64,000 nucleotides of DNA from contig NZ_BMLW01000001.1 of NCBI RefSeq assembly GCF_014645515.1, forward strand, positions 620,001-684,000, given 5' to 3'. The position numbers and the translations under genes were made by a program. The notes under the pieces are model-generated. The model searched no databases, was not told the DNA's origin, and worked only from the letters and a program-made list of their open reading frames with translations. This DNA is from Oceanobacillus neutriphilus (GTDB taxonomy: Bacteria; Bacillota; Bacilli; Bacillales; Amphibacillaceae). This document shows positions 59,409-64,000 of the stretch, in pieces. Within the stretch, counting starts at the first letter, position 1, and each line of letters begins with the position of its first letter.

Positions 59409-60965
59409 TTACCTTCTTTGTCTAATCATACGCAATGGTCTCGTTATCTTCCAAGATTTTGAATTCTCTATATTGTAGATTTTCTGCTCTAATTTTTTTA
59501 TTTGTTTACTCCTTTTCTTTAACTCTAATTCTTTCTTTTCTACACTTGATTTTAACTTAGAAAGAGTTTCTTTATCTTCTTTAATTATCTTATCTTTTGT
59601 GCCAACTTGTTCTTTTAAATCATAAATAGTATTATTTCTTTCTTTAATTTTTCCTGTAAAATTAGTATTTTTTTCTTTAATTTTTCTCGTGAAATTATTA
59701 TTTATTCTTTCTTGTTTAGATACCATAATCTTAAAGCCTTTTTGTAATCTTTCTTTCATTTCTTTATTACTACAAGATGTTATTGGAGTAATAGGTTTCT
59801 GAAGAGTGATCTTATCTAACTCTGATTCAAAAGGCAATTTTTTGTTTTGAGAATTATAGTCATAAGCATGTTCGATTTCATTATTTTCCAAGAAGTGGAT
59901 GAAGTTATCATAATTTTTTTTATGGCTCTTTTCAACCGATTTTAAATCTAATTTTTCAATCAAATCTTCTAAACGAGTTTCATCATTTATTTCTCTTGGT
60001 AAAACTCTAGGAAAATTATGGTATTCGGATAATTCCCTCATTCTTGCATCAATTGGAACTGTTATACTAGGAGTCCCCGCAAGAGTGGGTGCAACATTTC
60101 CATGCATTCTTGTCCCTACACTCAAATTTATATTTCGCATGTGTTCGATCCATGAAGGTGCAGACAAGAAAAATTTAACTTGATTATTTTCATAGTAACT
60201 TGAATTAAGACTGTTGGGATAGTTATCTAACTTAGTATTAACAGCACCACCTAAAAGTGGAGTCCCAGAATAAGTTAAAACCATTTCATCTAAATCTTGC
60301 GGAATAAAATCTATATTTTCATATTGTTTATTTAGTCCATTTAAAAACTTTCGCACCTCTTGATTAGCTTTTGGAGTCATATTTACACAGATAGATGAAT
60401 CACTATTTAATACTAAATCTCGAATCTTAATGTTTTCTCCATATGTATACATTGACGGACACCCAATCACTTGATGATCTCTCCCTTCTTTAAATCCTAA
60501 ATAAGATAGATAATCAGAAGTAATTTGACCTCTTAAGCCTAGCATACTTGATTTTTCTAACACTGCGCTAACAAACCTTTTTACATCATCATCAAATGGC
60601 TTCTTCGTACCAATGTCTGGTTCATAAGGAAAAGCCATTCCTATTCCAATAACATAAACAGGTATTTTTAACCTCTCAATTAATTCCGTATATTTCCTCA
60701 TAGCGGGCATAAAGCTTGGTCTAATTGCATTGGCTAACGGAATTACATAGGCATCATAAGTTTCATTTATATTGTCTGCATCTGCAGGATTAAATTGATA
60801 ATAATCAGAAACTAATTGTACATTTTCAGTATTCATATTTCTAAATATACTGTATGGATACATGAAATTACCTACATTATTACCTATGATATTTTTTTGA
60901 ATAATTTCTTCTGCGCTAAATGCGTCTAACGGCGACATTCCAGAACGTACAAGTATTTTCTTCAT
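59409..60965 (-). CDS. Polysaccharide pyruvyl transferase-like protein with C-terminal coiled coil
   Basis: 518 residues from ATG 60965 (GGGAG upstream); the frame extends to 61037 without a site. Residues 1-370 match the polysaccharide pyruvyl transferase family (VYVIGIGMAFPYEPD, LGLRGQITSDYLSYLG, QVIGCPSMYTYG, NLSVGTRMHGNVAPTLAGTP). From about 410 onward runs a charged coiled coil, ending in NSKSWKITRPLRMIRQRR, a tail motif common in wall-polymer glycosyltransferases. It likely modifies a teichoic-acid or capsule sugar with pyruvate, anchored in a complex by the coil. Confidence 0.87.
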   Translation of the reverse strand: MKKILVRSGMSPLDAFSAEEIIQKNIIGNNVGNFMYPYSIFRNMNTENVQLVSDYYQFNPADADNINETYDAYVIPLANAIRPSFMPAMRKYTELIERLKIPVYVIGIGMAFPYEPDIGTKKPFDDDVKRFVSAVLEKSSMLGLRGQITSDYLSYLGFKEGRDHQVIGCPSMYTYGENIKIRDLVLNSDSSICVNMTPKANQEVRKFLNGLNKQYENIDFIPQDLDEMVLTYSGTPLLGGAVNTKLDNYPNSLNSSYYENNQVKFFLSAPSWIEHMRNINLSVGTRMHGNVAPTLAGTPSITVPIDARMRELSEYHNFPRVLPREINDETRLEDLIEKLDLKSVEKSHKKNYDNFIHFLENNEIEHAYDYNSQNKKLPFESELDKITLQKPITPITSCSNKEMKERLQKGFKIMVSKQERINNNFTRKIKEKNTNFTGKIKERNNTIYDLKEQVGTKDKIIKEDKETLSKLKSSVEKKELELKKRSKQIKKLEQKIYNIENSKSWKITRPLRMIRQRR

Positions 60966-61060
60966 AATTAATTCTCCCATAAATTTTGTCAAACATATTG
61001 TATCATAACTCTGAATAGCTAAAAAGTTAAATTTCATTTATATTTATTTAAAACGTTTTA

Positions 61061-62272
61061 CTAAAAATTATTACTATTTATAAAAACCTGGTCAACAACA
61101 AGCCGCGTAGCATTGCCATCCTCAAGATAGCAAAATTTCTCATAAAATTCATTAAACGTATGACTCGGCTGGAATCCACTTTCTTCGACAATTTTAATTT
61201 CCTTTACAATCTCTTCCGTAGTCCTAACTAATGGGCCTGGGGCTTCATTTTCAAAATCTAAATAAAAACCTCTCAAATTATCCCTATAATCTTCTAAATC
61301 ATATACAAAAAATAAAATTGGACGCTTCAGATTGGCATAGTCAAAGTACACAGAAGAATAATCCGTAACAAGCATATCAGAAATAAGATAAAGCTCACGA
61401 ATATCCTCGTGCTTTGAAAAATCCATAACAAAATCTGTATAGCCATTAAGATCGAGATTCTCTGCAACCAAATAGTGCATGCGTAACAGAATCACATGGG
61501 TATCTCCAAAAGCCTCCTTAAGAAGTTGAAAATCTAATTCCAAGTTAAACTTGTAATTTCCCTTCTCATAAAATTGATTATCCCGCCATGTCGGAGCGTA
61601 TAAAATCACTTTTTTATCCACCGGGATTCCAAAATTCTGCTTCAAACGATGAATTTCTTCTGGATTATTATTATTAATTAAATAATCATTTCGAGGGTAG
61701 CCTGTTTCCAAGACTTCTTTTTTAAACTGAAAAGCTCGTTTAAATATATCTGTGGAATATCTATTTGGTGAAACCAGATAATCCCATTTTCCCGCTTCAA
61801 AAACGAAATTTTGCTTATACTTTTCAGTATCAGTTCCTGGCATTTGTACATCTTCAATATCTACACCAAGCTTTTTTAAAGGTGTACCGTGCCATGTTTG
61901 TAAATAGACTGTTCTTTTAGGCTTTTTAATCCACAGCGGTAATCTGGCATTGATCACCCAATATTTTGCGCGCGCCATTAGGAATATCCATTTTAAAGAT
62001 AACCGTTTTACATGTGGCAGGCCTCTCTCTTCAAATAAAGAAAGATGACGACGATCTGCTGCCCAATAGAGCTGATATTCAGGATAATTTTCTTTGATGT
62101 ATTCAAAAATCGCTCGAGGACTATCGCTATACTGCTTACCATGAAAGCTTTCGAAAATAATAAGGTTATTGTTTTTAGGTAGTTTGGAAGTAACAGAAAA
62201 AGCAGCTCGATATATTTTCTGCACAAGCTTGCTTCTTCTTAGATTAACAATTAATTGTTTCAATTTATTCAT
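61061..62272 (-). CDS. CDP-glycerol glycerophosphotransferase family protein (TagB/TagF-like)
   Basis: 403 residues. Family motifs are IIFESFHGKQYSDSPRAIFEY, YLQTWHGTPLKKLGVD (the catalytic His region), VSPNRYSTDIF, ILYAPTWRDNQF and LVTDYSSVYFDYA. It transfers glycerol phosphate from CDP-glycerol to a teichoic acid acceptor at the membrane. An amphipathic basic N-terminus (LRRSKLVQKIYRAAFSV) may bind the membrane. It overlaps the following gene by 4 bp (ATGA), so two glycerophosphotransferases are coupled. Confidence 0.92.
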   Translation of the reverse strand: MNKLKQLIVNLRRSKLVQKIYRAAFSVTSKLPKNNNLIIFESFHGKQYSDSPRAIFEYIKENYPEYQLYWAADRRHLSLFEERGLPHVKRLSLKWIFLMARAKYWVINARLPLWIKKPKRTVYLQTWHGTPLKKLGVDIEDVQMPGTDTEKYKQNFVFEAGKWDYLVSPNRYSTDIFKRAFQFKKEVLETGYPRNDYLINNNNPEEIHRLKQNFGIPVDKKVILYAPTWRDNQFYEKGNYKFNLELDFQLLKEAFGDTHVILLRMHYLVAENLDLNGYTDFVMDFSKHEDIRELYLISDMLVTDYSSVYFDYANLKRPILFFVYDLEDYRDNLRGFYLDFENEAPGPLVRTTEEIVKEIKIVEESGFQPSHTFNEFYEKFCYLEDGNATRLVVDQVFINSNNF

Positions 62273-64000
62273 CCTTCATTCTTTTCATTTTCCTTATTCA
62301 ACTTAGATAATACCGTTTGATAAATTCGCTGGCAATTGTGACGGTCTTGATATTTAATAATGTTATCAAGCTCAATATCAAAACTCTTGAAATTGTTTTC
62401 TATACTTTCCTCAATCATATCAACGAGATCTGTTTCATTCTGAGCTATCTTCCCTAAGAAGGTTTCTTCTACTGGCCTTAGAATTCCTCTTTTGAAAAAT
62501 CGATTTACATCAAAATGATAATAAATAACAGGCTTATTCATTAATGTGAAATCAAAACTAACACTGCTGAAATCCGTGATAAGTAAAGCATGGTCAATTA
62601 ATAACTGTTGTACAGTTTTTGAACCTAAGCGAATAAAGTGAATCCGGCTGTTCTCTTCATTAATATCCTGTGCAAAGAAGTTCTGTGCTCTATAATGTGG
62701 ATAAAAGTTTAAATTAACATTGTATTCTTCTAAAATTCCCTGTAAACGTTCGTTATTAATTAAATTATTGTAGTAATTATAGTATTGACTTTTAAGAAAC
62801 TGTTCATCTGTATGAATCCAGTCTCTCCAAGTCGGCATTAATAGAATATCCTTAGAATGATTTTCTTTCGGTAAATTATCAAACCTGGCTAAACCTGTAA
62901 CTGCCACTTCTTCTTCATTATAACCCATTTTATTCATGACGACATCATACTTCTCCGGTTCACTGCTAACAATAAATAAATCAAAAGGAAGTTCATAATT
63001 CTTCTTGTCATATTCTACTGGCTTACGTCCTAAAACCCCATGCTGTAGAAACACTTTAATCGTATCTTCATAATTAAAGAAGCCTTGAGCCGGTTTATAT
63101 GGCAATAGATTCTCCAAATCATGCGTCCCCAGCAGAACTTTTGCCCGGCTCGCTATTTCAAAATGTTCTTTACTGCCAAAGCAAAGTACATACTCCATAT
63201 CCTTCAGTACCCGGTAATCTTCTGCATCCTCTTCAATAACATAATAAGCATCAATAGTGGTATTTTTTCTTAACCAGCGGAATAAAGCAATTCCATTATC
63301 TTGGGCAGTATTATAGCGTTCCCCAATTAGCCAAACATTAGGATCTTTTCCAGCAGTATTACTTAGCATATTAACACCTTTTGGAATAGTAAAAGTTTCT
63401 ATTTTCATATTGTCAAAAGGTGTTGTCGTAACCAGAAAATAATGCTTATTTCCATATTCATCTTTTTCTTTTATTGATTCATAATAATTATCTTTACGAT
63501 AATCAGCTAATTCATATTTTATTTTGTCTTTACGGATTGTGTTGCCTTCTGCGTCTTTGACAGTTATAAAAAAATCAAGAATACTTTTCTCTTTTCCTTT
63601 AACCTTAATTAAATCTTCTGCTGCAATTGAAACCTCGAAGTTTTCTTCTGTCAATGGATATTCCACTATATCAAGTGTATTGCGATCTTCCACTGCTAAA
63701 TAAAAGGTGCAATCTTTGAAGACATGTAAATTTCCTATAAATCCTGAAAGACGAAAGTCTTTTACAGACTTCATCAACCGTCTTAATTTGGGTTTACGAA
63801 CAATGATACTTCCCATTGATTTATCTTTTCTACGGTAAACTCTCAATACATATTCCTGCGAATTATAAATAACCTTAAAGCTTCTTCTTTTAAAAATTTT
63901 TGCAGTTTCAATAAAGAATTGATATTTAAAGTGTTTTCCTTCACTATCCTCCTTCAAGAGGAAAAAGCGTTTAATTGTAGATCCTTCCAGTATATTCTCT
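62269..64000 (-). CDS. CDP-glycerol glycerophosphotransferase (TagF-like), 5' truncated by window edge
   Basis: The frame is open to the last base of the window; a TTG at 63957 is only an internal candidate, since residues such as ENILEGSTIKRFF precede it in frame. The N-terminal 200 visible residues are beta-rich. The C-terminal half is the GT-B transferase with YNTAQDNGIALFRW, VFLQHGVLGRKPVEY (catalytic His), IVSSEPEKYDVV, ILLMPTWRDWIH and LLITDFSSVSFDF. It probably polymerises or modifies glycerol-phosphate teichoic acid. Confidence 0.92.
   Translation of the reverse strand, partial: ENILEGSTIKRFFLLKEDSEGKHFKYQFFIETAKIFKRRSFKVIYNSQEYVLRVYRRKDKSMGSIIVRKPKLRRLMKSVKDFRLSGFIGNLHVFKDCTFYLAVEDRNTLDIVEYPLTEENFEVSIAAEDLIKVKGKEKSILDFFITVKDAEGNTIRKDKIKYELADYRKDNYYESIKEKDEYGNKHYFLVTTTPFDNMKIETFTIPKGVNMLSNTAGKDPNVWLIGERYNTAQDNGIALFRWLRKNTTIDAYYVIEEDAEDYRVLKDMEYVLCFGSKEHFEIASRAKVLLGTHDLENLLPYKPAQGFFNYEDTIKVFLQHGVLGRKPVEYDKKNYELPFDLFIVSSEPEKYDVVMNKMGYNEEEVAVTGLARFDNLPKENHSKDILLMPTWRDWIHTDEQFLKSQYYNYYNNLINNERLQGILEEYNVNLNFYPHYRAQNFFAQDINEENSRIHFIRLGSKTVQQLLIDHALLITDFSSVSFDFTLMNKPVIYYHFDVNRFFKRGILRPVEETFLGKIAQNETDLVDMIEESIENNFKSFDIELDNIIKYQDRHNCQRIYQTVLSKLNKENEKNEG

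Noticed and set aside
63955..63957. TTG 63957 as start of the last glycerophosphotransferase
   Set aside because: The frame stays open and protein-like to the window end, so the gene is cut by the edge.

Overview
The window reads as the chromosome of a low-GC Gram-positive bacterium of the family Bacillaceae, most likely an Oceanobacillus/Virgibacillus-type organism. This is inferred from the strong AGGAGG-type ribosome sites, frequent TTG and GTG starts, teichoic-acid genes (tagA, tagO, tagGH, CDP-glycerol transferases), DUF1659/DUF2922/YvrJ genes and LysM-NlpC/P60 wall hydrolases. The assignment is from gene content only; no rRNA or tRNA gene is visible.

Region 1 (1-22.6 kb) is catabolic. 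It opens with a GH3 beta-glucosidase (cut by the window edge) and a GH94 phosphorylase of the 1,2-beta-oligoglucan type, a pair that would break down beta-1,2-glucan fragments. Next is a minus-strand operon (5.4-12.0 kb) with a complete ECF transporter (S, T, two ATPases), a PfkB-type kinase, an eIF-2B-alpha/ribose-1,5-bisphosphate-isomerase-like protein, a BtpA-family TIM barrel and a ureidoglycolate-lyase-like cupin, with a divergent DeoR regulator. It looks like an import, kinase, isomerase pathway for an unknown sugar or nucleoside. A third operon (13.7-21.5 kb) has a dihydrodipicolinate-synthase-family enzyme, a tripartite tricarboxylate transporter (TctA, TctB, TctC), a D-cysteine-desulfhydrase-like PLP enzyme, an MmgE/PrpD protein and a fumarase/aspartase-superfamily lyase, with a divergent LysR regulator. 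The epimerase-like plus C-N-lyase pair resembles systems that degrade iminodisuccinate-type compounds.

Region 2 (22.6-26.6 kb) holds a YcxB-like membrane protein and a large peptidoglycan-binding/DUF1906 protein, plus a decayed tandem copy of both.

Region 3 (26.6-43.1 kb) is a phage-derived tail cassette: repressor and ImmA-like protease, Cro-like protein, ArpU-type late regulator, tail terminator, tail tube with a likely +1 frameshift, assembly chaperones, a Com-like zinc finger, tape measure, Dit, baseplate and collagen-like fibre proteins, holin and amidase. Terminase, portal, capsid, replication and integrase genes are all absent. In place of the head module is a noncoding array of three near-identical promoter repeats, each followed by a terminator. 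The best reading is an F-type tailocin (phage-tail-like bacteriocin), comparable to Listeria monocins, with an unusual promoter/short-RNA array. A plain defective prophage is the alternative.

Region 4 (43.1-64 kb) is cell-envelope biology: two acidic-linker lipoproteins around nagA, a LysM/NlpC-P60 endopeptidase, an LCP ligase, mnaA, a sigma factor split into region-2 and region-4 halves, DUF1659/DUF2922/YvrJ, tagA, tagO, a glycerophosphodiesterase, tagGH, a pyruvyl-transferase-like protein and two CDP-glycerol glycerophosphotransferases, the last running off the window end. WalR-like boxes lie upstream of the endopeptidase and LCP genes.
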